DNA of 64,000 nt from Spirometra erinaceieuropaei (GCA_902702965.1 CACRXP010000177.1:327207-391206); one strand, 5' to 3'; shown: positions 36,016-48,610, counted from the first letter of the stretch. Numbers and translations: made by a program. Notes: a model not told the origin generated them from the sequence alone.

Positions 36016-37019
36016 CAATCAGAGGGAGATGATCAACTCGGATCCCACGTGATGGGAGTGCCACAGAAGTCACAAGAAGAAAGAGCATTCCAGCCTAACT
36101 CTCCGTCCACCAGTCCGCCAACTTGCACATTGAGCTGACTGCGAGATTCGAATTGTCCCGTCAGTTGAAAAGCTTCCAAGCCAAGGCTTTTAGCCTACCG
36201 AGGTAGTTTCAAGTTCGTCTGATTGTTTATAGTAAGGAAAATGGGCTGAGTCCGCGGTCTCACTCTCCCTTCCCATTCCCAGGCTCCAGTCACTGTCCGA
36301 ACTGGTCATTCTTCTAGTGCGGACAATGGGGCCCAGTGAATGACACAGCTAGTGACCTCGTCTGCGCGCGCCACACACGCGCCGGAATTTCGCCGGCGGC
36401 ATGCATCCCATACCTTATGAAACTGTCAGAGATCATACTGAGAAAGAGTTTTTGCAGACCGGCTCTCAGTCCACCTTTCTGTATAAACACTAAACACCAG
36501 GCCGCCTGCAAGGATTTAGTTACAGCGTCAGCTGGCAACTTTTCATGCTACGGTTTGAGCTCATCGTAAGCTAGATTCTAGAGGCGTAAACACTGTCTCA
36601 CACTCTGCTAGTTGTCCTAGTAACCTAGGCAATTAGTGTGCACGTGGTATACTTACTTCCTCTCTAACCAAAAGGTTAGGAGTCCGCATACTTAATGGAA
36701 AATCTAATATTTCGTCAAGGATGAGTAGCAACGACGAAACAGTTGTCCGCGTCTGCGCACATGTTAGAATATTGCAAGCACTCCTAACGTTGCCCTCCTG
36801 TGTTATCTGACTACCTACTTGCAACCCTACCACTTACGGTCGTAGGGAAATAAATTTTTCTGGGTGTTTCAGGATGCCCAGGGTAGACTGGGATACTTCA
36901 TATTTGAAGCGGTCGTAAATAACGTTGGAGCTAGCTGTGTATCCTCTTCTGAATGTTATGCAAGCGAACGGCAGTTCTGACTGTGACCACATGTGCCTGT
37001 AGAGTCTTGCGCCTTCAAG

Positions 37020-37325
37020 TTTCAAATTGGAGAAAGACATAATTTGCTACCGAACGACTGCCAGAAACACTACTCCATGCATATTTTCTATTAAATCTAT
37101 GAGCATACGGGCAATGAAAATCCGTGGAAAAGAGCACATTATTTAAGTAGCAGTTGTTTGCCTAGTAGTTTTTTCAGGGGGCAGGAGTAAGTCCGTTCAG
37201 TTGCAGGTAATCTGTCATGATTATGCTGCACGATTATCAATATTAAAACTCCAACTGAGCAATGTGTTCTAGGCGATAAAACATTTCTAAATTTCGGTCA
37301 AAAGTTAATAAGACAGGCTAGATAA
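37020..37325. mobile_element. Palindromic MITE family, old right-half copy
   Basis: Matches the right arm from its start (GGAGAAAGACATAATTTG at about 37030) to its degraded terminus (AATTTCGGTCAAAAGTTAAT at 37292). It abuts the left inverted repeat of the Penelope-like element. Confidence 0.5.
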
Positions 37326-37399
37326 TGCAAAAATGTCCCAATCTCTCGACTGAAAAAGGCACATAAAAACAAAGAGACTGTTCAATGGGAAAATGGAGA

Positions 37400-39205
37400 T
37401 ATTCTAAGGTTGAAAAGGCAAGTTGGCGAGCATATATCTCCTTCCGATAAATTATCTTCAGGTCTGTACATTTATATGGCTACTGAAGTAATTAATTAAA
37501 AGATACAGGCAGGTAGGTAATTAAGCAGTAGCTCGGGTTTGGGGAGGGGAGGGGAGAGTGAAACACCACAATTCCAGTCAGCGCCAGGGAGAAGGTGGGT
37601 CCCGGAGAAGGCAATTACATGCGGGCGATATGAGGATCTCGCCGTACCATGCAATAGCGAAATGGTTGGCAGAGAAAATTAGGCCTCTGCAGCATCAACT
37701 AGCGCCACATAACTATCGAGATACCTTTGAATTCCTTAACAGTGTGAAAGACCTCGATCTGAACGAAATGGTCATGTTTTCGTCAAATGTCTCATCCCCT
37801 TTTACGAAAGTGCCAGTGATGAAAACGGTCAACTACCTTTGTGATTTCATTGCCGACAATCGACAGGGTATAGGAATGCAAATTAATGCCCTCAAGGTAT
37901 TGGTATAGAGTTGTACCTTGAAAGTGCAGTTCCTAATCGACAACAATCTATATAGGCAGATGGACGGCGTAGCTGTGGGCTCGCCCCTTGGCCCGCGTTT
38001 GCAAATATATTCATGGGAAAACTAGAAGCTTTCCAGCTATGTCACTATATCAACGGGTTAAGATACTATGGACGGTACGTGGATGATATATTCGCAATTG
38101 CACCGAAACAAAGGGAATGAAATAAATCAGGCACACCCATCAATACAGTTCACTCTGGAAGAAGAACAGTCCGGTTCACTTCCCTTTCTGGATGTGCTTC
38201 TGAGTAGAAGACCTGACGGCAGCATTCGACGCAGCGTCTATCGTAAGAAAACGTGGTCCGGACAATACACCCATTTTGGGAGTTTCGTACCGCTAAACGT
38301 TAAACTTAATTTAGTCCGCTGTTTGACAGAAAGAGTGAGAAGAATCTGTCCAGCTGATAGCGTTGAGAAAGAGCTTAAGCTCTAAGAAAGCCTTTTTCGC
38401 CAGAACGAGTATCCTGGTCGATTCATTGCTAAGAACATGGCCGAAAGGCCACCAAAGCCCCCGACACTGATAGCAGGAAAGAAAAGGCTCTTCATCAGGG
38501 TCCCATTTCAAGGGGATGTACCAAGTGAACTTCTGAGAAGACGCCTAACTCAAGCTGTATCACAGACCTTTCCAGCAGCTGACACCCGTGTACTGTTCTC
38601 CACCAGTCCAATCCTATACGGAGAGGGCAAGGACAAACTACCTGCTCAGACCACCTCTATGTGTATTTACTCCTTCACCTGCGCCTGTGAGGCAGAATAT
38701 ATTGGTCGCAAGAGCCGGCGTTTATCCAGAAGAATAAAAGAACATCTTCCAGCCTGGTTAGGAAATGATCAAATATGGTAGACACAGACCGCCGTGTAGA
38801 CACCAGAGAAGCCTGCAGGGTGATTTACAAGGTCCCATCAAGCTATCCCAAACTACTTGGGCAGCGCTTCTTGGCTACGGCAGAGGTAGCTGCAATCGGG
38901 CTACGTCGACCGGTCCCATGCGCACAGAAGAACTTCGTATAGGTCCCACAGTTGCCATGGCTAAAAGCCAACAAACCAGTTACCCGCGTATAATTACATT
39001 CGCCGGGACCCACCTTCTCACGGGCGCTGACTGCAATTGTGGTGTTTCACTCTCCCCCTCCCCTCCTCACACCCGAGCCACAGCTTGATTATCTACTTGC
39101 CCGTATCTTTTAATTCACTACTTTAATAGCCATATAAATGTGCAGGCCTGAAGAGAATTTATCAAAAGCAGACGTCTGCTCGCCAAATTGCCTTTTGAAT
39201 TTTAT
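37400..39205 (+). mobile_element. Penelope-like element with inverted flanking repeats (degenerate)
   Basis: The internal part encodes a PLE-type protein broken by frameshifts and a stop: fingers/palm region at 37620-37910 (HAIAKWLAEKIRPLQ, FEFLNSVKDLDLNEMVMF), the palm motif DGVAVGSPLGP at about 37960, the catalytic YVDDIFAI at about 38075-38098, a region ending FLDVLLSRRPDGSIRRSVYR at 38250, and a GIY-YIG endonuclease remnant around 38690 (CEAEYIGRKSRRLSRRIKEH). PLEs use this RT plus GIY-YIG pair for target-primed integration. The flanks 37400-37605 and 39002-39205 are inverted copies of one sequence, about 85 percent identical by eye. It is non-functional as it stands. Confidence 0.8.
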
Positions 39206-39664
39206 AATGGGAATTTTCGCAACTCCAAAATATTCCAAGGTGTCCGGGGATAAATAAAACGACAAGAGTTAGACGGTATGTTATGCATTTAACAGCAGTC
39301 TTCGAGGGACGCTACTCTTCCGACATAGCCAGCAGCTGTGCGGACTGAAGGGCGGGCAAGCATGCCCACGATAAACCGTGCAATGGAATATTACTTTGAG
39401 GTGTAGATATGCATATCTGTTAATCACTTATTCTCACCCACTGTAGCCTACTTTCTTACGGATGCATCGGAAACCTTTGACAAATGTCCGAAAACTGGCG
39501 AGGTGGAACTTACGTGGACAGTGTTTGGAGCTAATGAGAAAGATCAGGATCAGGTTATGCCCTAGGATCTATGCTTTTAATATTTCTTGATTATTGTTAA
39601 GTCGCACATGCTCAGCTGACTTGTTATGCAACTCGAAGAGCGAGATTAAAGGACGCAACACGTA

Positions 39665-40623
39665 CAGTAGGTGGGCTAACTCATGAAATGTCAACCGAAA
39701 TTCCGAAATGCGTTTTCGTTTTGAAAAGATTGTGAAATAATCGGCCTACAGCAAATTTCTATAATAATTATGTTACCTCATGATGCCGGCTTTCGAGAGA
39801 ACTTCCCTCTGGGGGCATGCATAAACTATACTCTGCAAAAAATTACTACTTGAGTAGCGTGTATTTTTCTCAATGATTTTCGAGGCCCTTAAAAATTCAA
39901 TTATATTTCATGGAAAACATGCACAAAATATTCGTTTTTTGCTCGTTCGTTATAAAGTTAAATTTTCTCCCACTCTTCTACTCGAAGGAAGGGCATTATT
40001 CGATTTTCCAAATAATTTTGAACCCGCTCTATTGTTATACTTGCATCCGGGGTTTAAAGACTACAAGCCGTGTAATTTCCGCGCACAGAAAACCAGACAT
40101 TTCTCTACGGTTTTAGGAGGAAATTATATAGGGTTCATAAAGTTTAGCAGGGGATTTGATCCATATTGTTAACTTTACAAGCCACGTTGGTAAATGCAGA
40201 GACATGACGTTTTATGAACGGTCATTTCGCGGTATTAAAAAGTCTCCCTATTAGAAATTTTTTAAAACCAAATTATACTCTTTCTTCGAGTATAGAATTG
40301 GAAGAAGACGTAATTGTTTGTCGAATGAGCAAAAGACTGAATATTTTTATTCATGTTTTCCACGAAATATAGCTGGACTTTTAGGGGTATCGAAAATCAA
40401 TGAGAAAAATGTATGCTAAATAAGTAGTCAGTTTTTGCAGAATGCAGTTTTTGCATGCGGCCGGAATGCAGTTCATTTAAAAGATGGCATCCTGATGTAA
40501 CAGAACTATTGCTGAATTGTGCTGTAGGCTGATTAGTTTTTCAACCATACTTAATTAATCTTTACGAAACGGAAACGCATTTCGGGATTTCGGCTGACAT
40601 CTGATGAGTTAGCCCACCGTCTG
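39665..40623. mobile_element. Palindromic (fold-back) MITE, full length
   Basis: TA-flanked, about 959 bp, left terminus CAGTAGGTGGGCTAACTCAT and right terminus its imperfect complement. The arms run almost to the centre near 40200. Confidence 0.85.
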
Positions 40624-41061
40624 TATGTCAAGAACATCTGAATGTCACCATACGACCGTCCGTATGTTGTAAACGACAACGTTTACCGCGTGTCCTCGGA
40701 TATGAACACAGCGTCGATAACTTGCCCAGGAAGTAGTTTACCGTGAGACAGGGCTGTACGGCGTCAACTGCACTCTCCCGCCGCTCACCTAACAAGCTGT
40801 GAGGGCTAGATACATTTAAGACGACAGAAATTGGGCGCAAACTCAGTTGCTGACAAAACTAATCAGCCGGTCATTGTGTGCAAGGCACGACGAGTAGTCT
40901 CAGCTATAAAGGGGCCGCTGTATCCTGATCTTCGGTCCTGTTAACCTTCAAAGTCGCGACTCATAACACTGACCCACGCACTCCCACGCACCGATCGACT
41001 GTCCGAGCCCGTTAGGCATTTGGCATTGGACGCCGTGGTTGACGCGGCGTGAATACCTATA

Positions 41062-42051
41062 CAGTAGGTGGGATAAATCATGACATGTCAACCGAGATTT
41101 CGAAATGCGTTTTCGTTTCGAAAATATTAATTAAGTACGGTTGTAAAACTAATCAGCCTGCAGCATCATTCTATAATAATTCAGTTACCTCAGGATGCCG
41201 GCTTTCGAACGAACGTCTTTCCGCCTGCACGCAAAAACTATACTCTGTAAAAGTGACCACTTAACTAGCATGCACTTTTCCCAGTGATTTTCGATTCCTT
41301 TAAAAATTCAATTATATTTCATGGAAAACATGCATATAATTATTCATTCGCTTGTTCATTCGGCAGATACTTACGTCTTCTTCTAAGTTTGTACTCGAAG
41401 GAAGGACATAATTCGGTTTTCAAAAAGTTTTTAATTGTGAGATTTTTCAACACTGTGAAATGGCCGTCCATAAAACTTCCGATCCCCGCATTTACCAATG
41501 TAGCTTGTAAAGCAAAAATATGACTTGAATGCACTGCCAAATTTTATGAAGTCTATGTGGTCACCTCTTAATACTGCAGAGAAATCTATGGTTTTCCCTA
41601 CGAGGAAAATACATGGTTTGTAGTTTGGAAACCCTGAATGCAAGTGTGACGGCAGAGCGAGTTCAAAATTATTCTGGAATTGAACAGTTTTAAAAACCGA
41701 ATAATATCCTTCCTTCGAGTGTAGAATTGAAAGAAGGTGTGATTTTCTACCGAATGAGCGGGAGAATTAATGTTTTTATGCATGCTTTCTACGAAATATA
41801 ATTGGACTTTTAGAGGCATCAAAAATCAAGGAGAAAAGTGCATGCTAGCTAAATGGTCACTTTTACAGAGTATATTTTTTGCATGCAGCTGGAAAGAAGT
41901 TCATTCGAAAGCCGGTATTCTGAGGTAACTGAAATATTATATAACTATGCTGCATAATGATAGGTCTTGCAACCCTACGTAGTTAATATTTTCGACACGG
42001 AAACGCATCTCGGAATTTTGGTTGACATTTCATGAGTTAGCCCACCTACTG
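41062..42051. mobile_element. Palindromic (fold-back) MITE, full length
   Basis: About 990 bp with a TA on each side and an excellent right terminus (GTTAGCCCACCTACTG then TA). It lies 438 bp right of another full copy in the same cluster. Confidence 0.87.
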
Positions 42052-42469
42052 TACGTCTGACATTGACCACACACGTTCACGTCAGTGGTTGATGCCTCGC
42101 ACACAGTTCGGTAAACGCCTGCCCTAAGCGGGTCTGACTCTTGTTCGAATTCAGCGTAGTCCAATTGGGTTCTCTGGCCTTTCTCTTCATGTTTTACAGC
42201 AAACCGCCTGGACTTGTGAAGGTGATCCTTTATTGAACCGGTGGTGGCTACTGTCAGAAGTATGCATGCATACAATAAAGAACAGAAAAAGCATCTTATA
42301 TCCTGATTTTTCCAAAACAAAACGTGGCATTCCTCCAGGACAGACTGTAGGGAAGGCATGCTTTCCTCAAAACCGTGAGAAATGTTTTTTTGAATATATA
42401 ATTGATAGCAATAGGGAATATCTACTTCTGTTCGCCCAGTGTTGAGGGATAGCACCTTATGTAATTGGG

Positions 42470-42600
42470 AAGAAAAAGACCTGATAGTTGGAATAAGAGC
42501 TTAAAACACCCGACGTTTCGGCTTCCCGCTCGAGCCTATCCTCAGAGACAAGAACAGATACGGGTCCGAAACTTCAGGCGAATAAAGCTCTTAAGTCAGT
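42470..42600 (+). repeat. Dispersed fold-back repeat, short copy
   Basis: GAGCTTAAAACACCCGACGTTTCGG at 42498 faces its complement GGGTCCGAAACTTCAGGCG...GAGCTC at about 42563-42596, with CCTCAGAGACAAG between. Confidence 0.55.
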
Positions 42601-43127
42601 TTAAGTCAGTTTATTAAGGGAATGAGGCTTTCGCCCTTGAGCACCCTATTCATGTCGATAAACAGAAATAAAGTCATCAATTACATCAGCAAATGCGAAA
42701 AGTTAAGAAGTTAGCGGTAAGTGTGAGCCAGGCGCAAACTGCCGCCGCTAAAACTATCATGATTGTATGTACAGTAGGTTCTCAACAAGTGAGCGTCTAG
42801 TCTGCACTTAAAGGATTTAACACTTTCGGAAAGAACGACGGCATCAGGGAGTCCATTCCATGCCCCGATGACCCTGTGTGAGAAGGCGTTCCGTCGGACG
42901 TCCGAATTAGCCCGCTTCCTTTGCAGTTTGAACGGATGACCACGCAGACGGTCAGTCCGGGCCAATTCACGTCTTTTTCCTCCCGACTGTTTGCTGAAAC
43001 TCGCCTTTGCGCCTCTATTGACTGTCCAAACTCGTCGTGGAGATGCAGCTCGCTTTATCATGCAAAATGAACTGGAATTTTGCTTTGTACTAATTTTCAC
43101 CCAAGTACCATTAATAGCATGTGTCAC
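42595..43127 (-). mobile_element. CR1-like LINE 3' end
   Basis: Minus-strand ORF 43127-42711 carries the typical end of these RTs: a Lys/Arg-rich stretch, then FSHRVIGAWNGLPDAVVLSE and SVKSFKCRLDAHLL. The 3' UTR has the family signature GGGTGCTCAAGGGCGAAAGC and ends in short AAACTGACTT repeats (42595-42620), the terminal-repeat tail expected of CR1-type elements. Confidence 0.7.
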
Positions 43128-43284
43128 TTCTGAGGCATTTAAACGTTATTTTATGAGTTTCAGCGTTTACCCTGTAGTGAGATCAAATCCACAAAGCATT
43201 ACAATCTGTCCCTTAAATTTTGCTAAATTCTTCGTACAGATCGGGAGTTGAGCCAGCTCTTTTTGAGGAATATGATTAATCAGA

Positions 43285-43480
43285 AGACGAGGTGGCAAGT
43301 ATACGTAGCTTTCGATAAATTCTCGGCGGGCCAGTACATTTATATGGGAACGGGGTAGAAGTAAACCGCTTTAGAGAAATCGATAAAAGTTCGCCTTAAA
43401 ACACAGGCGGGTGTGGGAATGTGGGGGAGGGGTAATAGCAGTCAGTGTCAGGGGCGAGGTGAGATCGGAAGGGCGCGGAG
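43285..43480 (+). mobile_element. Solo terminal-repeat-like copy of the PLE flank
   Basis: Matches the left inverted flank of the PLE at 37425-37600: ...GATAAATTCTC...GTACATTTATATGG..., then a G-rich stretch (GGGGGAGGGG) and CAGTCAGTGTCAGGGGCGAG. No PLE coding sequence is attached. Confidence 0.55.
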
Positions 43481-43820
43481 AGTTGCAGCGTTAGTCGACC
43501 TTCGACCACTTCGAACATGAGTAAGTTGATTTATAGGATGCATTGTCATAAAATACGCAATCAGCTGATTTTAGACATTGATGCGTTTTATTTGGTGATG
43601 TCTTTAAAATACTTCTACTCTCTCCTTCTCCATTCTCTAGTTTGAGTGTTTTGTTAATGGCGTCCGAAGATGCAAGCGAGTTACAAATGCGGCCAGTGAA
43701 GACGGGGAATGTGGTAATTTTTCTCAAAATGTTTGGGTGTTTTTTGCAGTTTATTGCTCCCAGACCTTCGTAACTATTCGAACTGACTTCAAAAGACAGT
43801 TGTTTTCTTTGGGGTAAGGT

Positions 43821-44200
43821 GATACCATACTTACAGCAATGGTACTAGCAAAAACCCCATACACGCATGTTTCGTAGATATTCGGCCGCTGCGTGGCGCA
43901 GCTGCGAGGGGTTCGGCTCGTCAGTGGGTCCCTCAGCATTCCCGTCTGTTTTCTGGTTGATACTCCAATTTAGAAATTGTTGCTTTTATAATTTCCTCAG
44001 AAATTATCTACGAACTTGGAGTAGGTCAATTTATTCAAGGTCTGTAGGCTCAGACCAAGAATGTTATGTATGAATATTTGGGCTGAAGTCTATCAGCCAC
44101 AGCGGGTAGCCGCGTAATATTCATTAACTGCTGACAGGCAGCTAGCAGTATAGTTTTGGGTAAGGTGATACCATACTAACAGCACAGGTACTAGCCAAAA
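43821..44200 (+). mobile_element. Dispersed ~350-bp element, copy with terminal direct repeats
   Basis: GATACCATACT...AGCA...GGTACTAGC occurs at 43821 and again at 44167 (346 bp apart). The core CGGCCGCTGCGTGGCGCAGC and GAGGGGTTCGGCTCG lies at about 43880-43920. An inverted partial copy follows. Confidence 0.65.
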
Positions 44201-44361
44201 GTATACTAGCTGCCTGTCGGCAGTTACTGAATAGGACGCGGTTATCGCGCCGTGACTGATGGGCTTCGGCCCAAATATTCATACATTAAACTCTTGGTCA
44301 GAGTCTATAGATCCTGAATAAACTGATCTACTCCAAGTTCGTAGATAATTTCTGAGGAAAT
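44198..44361 (-). mobile_element. Inverted partial copy of the ~350-bp element
   Basis: The reverse complement of 43991-44155 with good identity (CTAGCTGCCTGTCGGCAGTT to CGTAGATAATTTCTGAGGAA). Together the two arms form a hairpin of about 370 bp. Confidence 0.7.
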
Positions 44362-45417
44362 AAAAAACGATAAGAGCCGTTATCGTTATGAGTTCATTGC
44401 TCGGTGATGACCAGGGTGTCCTGAAAGGAACTGGGCATAAAATAATCCGGCATACTTATCTGCTATCCTCTTATATCTCACAGGGTCCATTAAGTAATAA
44501 CGTCGAACAGCCAGCTAAGACCGATTAAAACTCCCTAAAAGCATTTATTCTTCGCAATACATAGATGTCTTTTATTCATACTTTAAATTTTATCACCTCT
44601 GACTAAATTATTGTTCAATGAAATAGTATAACTGACAAAAAGTGCACCCATATGCAGATATTCTCCGTCAAAGTGCAGCTTAAAGACTGCACCCGATCCA
44701 AAAAGCCTTTAGAGTTAAGCAGAGCTTTATACAGTTAGTGTCAGTCAGAGGAAAGAGTGTGTGCTTTTGAGAAAAATGCAGGTGCTGTCGACGCTTTCGA
44801 GCCGTTAAGACAGACTGGATTGAAGGACAAGTTGCCGATTGCTTTCAAGGATTTTCGGGTTGGTCCTGTCGATCCCTTTTCTATTTTTAATTCTCCAGCT
44901 CTCGTCCAACCTCACGTTTGATTGCAAATAGGGCTGTTGTAGGGATTTAATGGCCCGGGGAATTTTTACGCCAGCCAGGTGGGTAATCCACCAGATGTTT
45001 CACCAAATTCCTCCCAGCGAGTTGACCTCGCTGTTGACCTCGTCCATCCCACATCTACCATTTCACCACGGCGTTAATGGTGCAAGACCTTACAAAATAG
45101 GGGTTGGCTCACGTGACATCATTTAGACTGTCCAATAAAAAGGCAACAAAGCACTTTCTCCGTATATTTGACGACGCAGACAATTAGTAAAATCATTGCT
45201 AGGATGTTTTAACGTGAGAGCAATAAATGATGCTAGTAAAACTATGAAAAATAATACGCCTACCCAATGTCCGGGGCATTTTAAAAGGCTCTCTAGTTTG
45301 TGTAAACCACCATGTCGATTCGTTTATGCCCCTCACACCCTCTAAGCTCATCTTTACTGTGCTAGGCCATTTTTTTCGGTCAAAGTAACAGTCGTAGTCC
45401 TAGCAAACTAACATTAC

Positions 45418-45575
45418 TTGGCGTTCGGGTGGCTCAAGAGCTACCTCTTTTGGATACTATTCACACCCGATAGATGTCTGGCGAAGTCTGTGTCCGAGTT
45501 CCGATGTCATGCTCACGTTTACATAATTTGTAAACCATCGCTTTCGGATGGTTTCATCAACGAAATGTTCATGAG
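45418..45575 (+). repeat. Two-copy repeat (with 45975-46125)
   Basis: Both copies share the same plus-frame string C-x-x-HV-x-x-ICKP-(S/T)-LS-x-x-F (for example HVYIICKPSLSDGF here, HVLMICKPTLSNTF at 46047). The frames are short and flanking exons are not visible. It may be a decayed element, or a duplicated exon. Confidence 0.4.
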
Positions 45576-45974
45576 AGAGGAAAGCAGTGATCGTCATCTT
45601 TAGGGAATTTGGATCCAACACCGAAAATGTACTCTGCCGCTGTGGGGATTTAACCAGTCGATACACGGCGACAACAGTATGAAAAGTCGTTTGGAATGGA
45701 CGTCCAAAGCCTAAACTCGCTGCTACTTTCCCTCAACTCATTTGGAATACATAGAGCATTCAGTATAACAATTTCGGGGTCTTCAAGTCATGCTATGAAA
45801 TAAACTACGCATAATCATTTGAGAATGATGAGGACCGCTTCGGACACTCCGCTTGGCACTTGAGCCTTTATCTGGTTCCCATGTGGACGGTTACGAATAG
45901 CCGAATACTAACTTAGTAACCCCGCAGTCAGGCTTTACTGTTAAACCAAAATTACTCAAAATTAACCCGGTATT

Positions 45975-46125
45975 CGCTTGGCTCGTGAACGAGCTCTTTA
46001 ATTGTAATTCGACTTGGTGGGTGCCGATTATGTATTTGTTCGGGTCTCTGTGTGACGATCATGTCTTAATGATCTGTAAACCGACTCTTTCGAACACCTT
46101 CGCGATCGAAGTGGTTGGATCCCCA
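45975..46125 (+). repeat. Two-copy repeat (with 45418-45575)
   Basis: See the shared ICKP-LS string. A GGCTCGTGAACGAGCTC palindrome stands at its left end, where the first copy has GGCTCAAGAGCTAC. Confidence 0.4.
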
Positions 46126-48153
46126 ACTGAAAACCAATTTCACTCTTCTTATAAATCAGTTAGTCAGCGTACGGCAGCGAAAGTAAAAAAAAAGTTGTTA
46201 AGATCGGGGGACTCAGATCAAACGTTCTCTCGCCTTTTCCTTTTCTTCACTTGAAACACACAGAACGTCAAATCGGAGGATTTATGGACGGTCAGCTTCT
46301 GCCATGTAATAAAATGCAAATATTCACTTAAGACGTAAAGAAGCGGGGCCTAGTCTGGTTATTAGGGTAAATACGATGGCCTTCATTAGCCACCGCTCTA
46401 CAATCTGGCTTGGTCGCCTAAAGTCAGTCGTAATCGACTTTATACATCCTCTGTCGTGGTCGCTGAAACGGAAATTGTAGATTAGATAGCAGATTTATGA
46501 TCAGTAATCGCCTGAACAGGAGTTAAATAAGACATTCAACCTAACACAGCCTGTATATTTGGCGTAAGTGCGTTCTAACTTTGGAATTGCGCGTGTAACT
46601 CGCCGAGAGGATGAAAGGAGGAGAAAGTTTAGGCTCCTAAGGATGAAGAAGTCAGGTGAATAAGTTTAATTTGGTAGGTGGAGAAATAGGGTCTGGGGGT
46701 TATCGACAGAACCGTAGTACTTATCGTTTCCATGATAACAGAATGAGGCATTAGAAGGAACGCCAAAGACGATTGGTGCCGCAATTATCACGACCGGTGG
46801 ATCTTCAGGGTTTTAGGCTAACCAGTACGTTAGCTATGTCCTGCCATCCACCGTTCAAAATGGACAGCGTTCCCTTTTCTTATGGCTGCTGATTCTCCCG
46901 TTGTGATGGCACCTTGCTGCATGGACTTTTAGAAAGTCGAAAACCCGTTGGAGGTATAAGAAGACCTTAACAGCCTCTGATCAACTGTCTACTTAAAGCA
47001 AGTGTTTAAAGATAGAGCTTGGAACAGACCGTAATTTTATTTGCCATTCAGGTCTCAAGTATTTCTCATCGTTCTTAGTGTTGTTCCTGGACAGAAAATT
47101 GCCTTCCGTCGGCGTCATAGACATCCAACCAGTATAACCAGAGCTCTTTAATCAAGGCCCTCAGATTTTTCAAAAGCCGATTAAGTCGTATCTCTCCCAG
47201 ATAACGTTTGCATGGGGCGACTTGACGGGGAGAAGGTATCTTGAAGCCGACGAATTTTATGGGATTTTTCTGTCTACTGCCCCGGAACATCAGTGTAAGG
47301 TTCCAGGACTTTGCCGAATGGCAGAAGATTAAGGCACGTCAGTTGGGAGGTTCAACCTTCGCATGTCACAGTATTCTTACGACCAACAACTTTTTGTAGG
47401 CAAGCAGTATTCTTCATCAGCTAACAGCCTCGTCTGAAGGTATTATCACTAAATAGTCTGCTAAAGCATGTTCCTCCCACGCGAGGATCTATGCATTTCT
47501 CAACTGTTTTCTTGCCTGTCACCTGACAGGACTCTTTTATCCTGACGAGATCACTAGAAGACTCCAGCATCCTGGGAATGCTACGCTTCCAATGTTTCTG
47601 CTTACATAATCACCTAGCAAAAATTCAACCGTCTCATTCGGAGCTTAAAATTTGACTAAATTTACTAATCCAGTCAGACTTTTGTGTTGACCTTTGATGA
47701 AATCTTCCTCAGGCGATTTGTTTATTTAAGAGTATTTCAACGATTGAAACATAATTTCCTGCAATTTTTTAGTTGTTACATTTGATGGAGAAACTTTTAC
47801 ACACAAATACGTTGCTGAGAGGTCGATGAACCACTCCCTCGCCTTCCACCACTGCTTTATTAAAGATCATCTTATGCGAAGTCTCACCTTCTTAATTGAT
47901 TGGAGCGGTAGGTTTGCTTTTTTTATAATGCTTGCTATTGGCATTGACACTTTTTCAGAAAGGAAAATATTTCCTTCGCAAATACAGATAGTGATGAAAT
48001 GTTCTACTTCTAGCTGTTGAAGTGAATTTTTTGGACACAGTACAAGCAAGCTGTTAAGTCCGACTTAAGTCCGAAAACGTCGCTGTTAAGTCCTCTTCAT
48101 ATCTGCCGTCAGGAAATATTAGTCCTCCAATAGTATTTCATTTAGGGTTGTAG

Positions 48154-48530
48154 GATACCATACTAGCAGCACAAGTACTAGTAAAAAGCCCAGACGCATA
48201 GTTCGCCGATATTCTGCCGCTGCACGACACAGCTGCGAGGGGTTCGGCTCTCCAGTGTATCCCCTAGCATTTCCGTGGACTTTCTCTTAGACACTCCAGC
48301 TTAGAAATTGATGTTTTCAATTTTCTCAGAAATTAACTGCTGTCTTAGAGTAAATCAGTTTTAAGTGAGGCCTATGGGCACAGGCTGAAATTTGATGTGT
48401 GAATAGTTGGGCCGAAGTCCATTAGCAACAGCAGGATAACTGCATAATACTCATTAACTGCCGACACGCAGCTAGCATTATATATTAGGGCTACATGATA
48501 CCATACTTGCAGCACAGGTACCGGCTAGAA
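48154..48530 (+). mobile_element. Dispersed ~350-bp element, copy upstream of the 48.7-kb gene
   Basis: Same core (GCCGATATTCTGCCGCTGCA, GAGGGGTTCGGCTC) and the same terminal direct repeat GATACCATACT at 48154 and 48497 (343 bp apart). Confidence 0.65.
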
Positions 48531-48542
48531 GGTTTCATTTTT

Positions 48543-48610
48543 ATGACTAGATGTCCAGGACTGTTCTTATTGCCTATATTGTTTGCTTACTCTAAGCCAA
48601 AATATCTACG
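48543..48610 (+). CDS. Possible signal-peptide exon (unplaced)
   Basis: ATG at 48543 begins MTRCPGLFLLPILFAYSKP, which looks like a signal peptide, and runs into a strong donor GTAAGG at 48611. It lies directly upstream of the exon at 48771, but joining them (phase 2 into an exon read in phase 1) gives an early stop. Either an exon with length 2 mod 3 is missed, or this is chance, or the reading belongs to another transcript. A dispersed repeat ends about 15 nt upstream, so no obvious promoter is visible. Confidence 0.3.

Larger units (their letters stand above)
44380..47820. other. Mostly unannotatable intergenic sequence
   Basis: Apart from the two-copy repeat (45418, 45975), I see no element family or phase-consistent exon pair. 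It could hold upstream exons of the 48.7-kb gene that are too small to pick by eye. Confidence 0.4.

Noticed and set aside
44240..44290. Hammerhead-ribozyme-like string CTGATGGGCTTCGGCCCAAA in the ~350-bp element
   Set aside because: The core needs CTGATGA and GAAA around stem II. Here the A after CTGATG and the G before AAA are missing, and the other copies (44080, 48415) deviate further. It may be a coincidental stem-loop.
48597..48610. 14-nt micro-exon (CCAAAATATCTACG) between AG and GTAAGG
   Set aside because: It would fit the phase of the next exon, but the same bases also end a longer signal-like frame from 48543. Too short to decide without transcripts.
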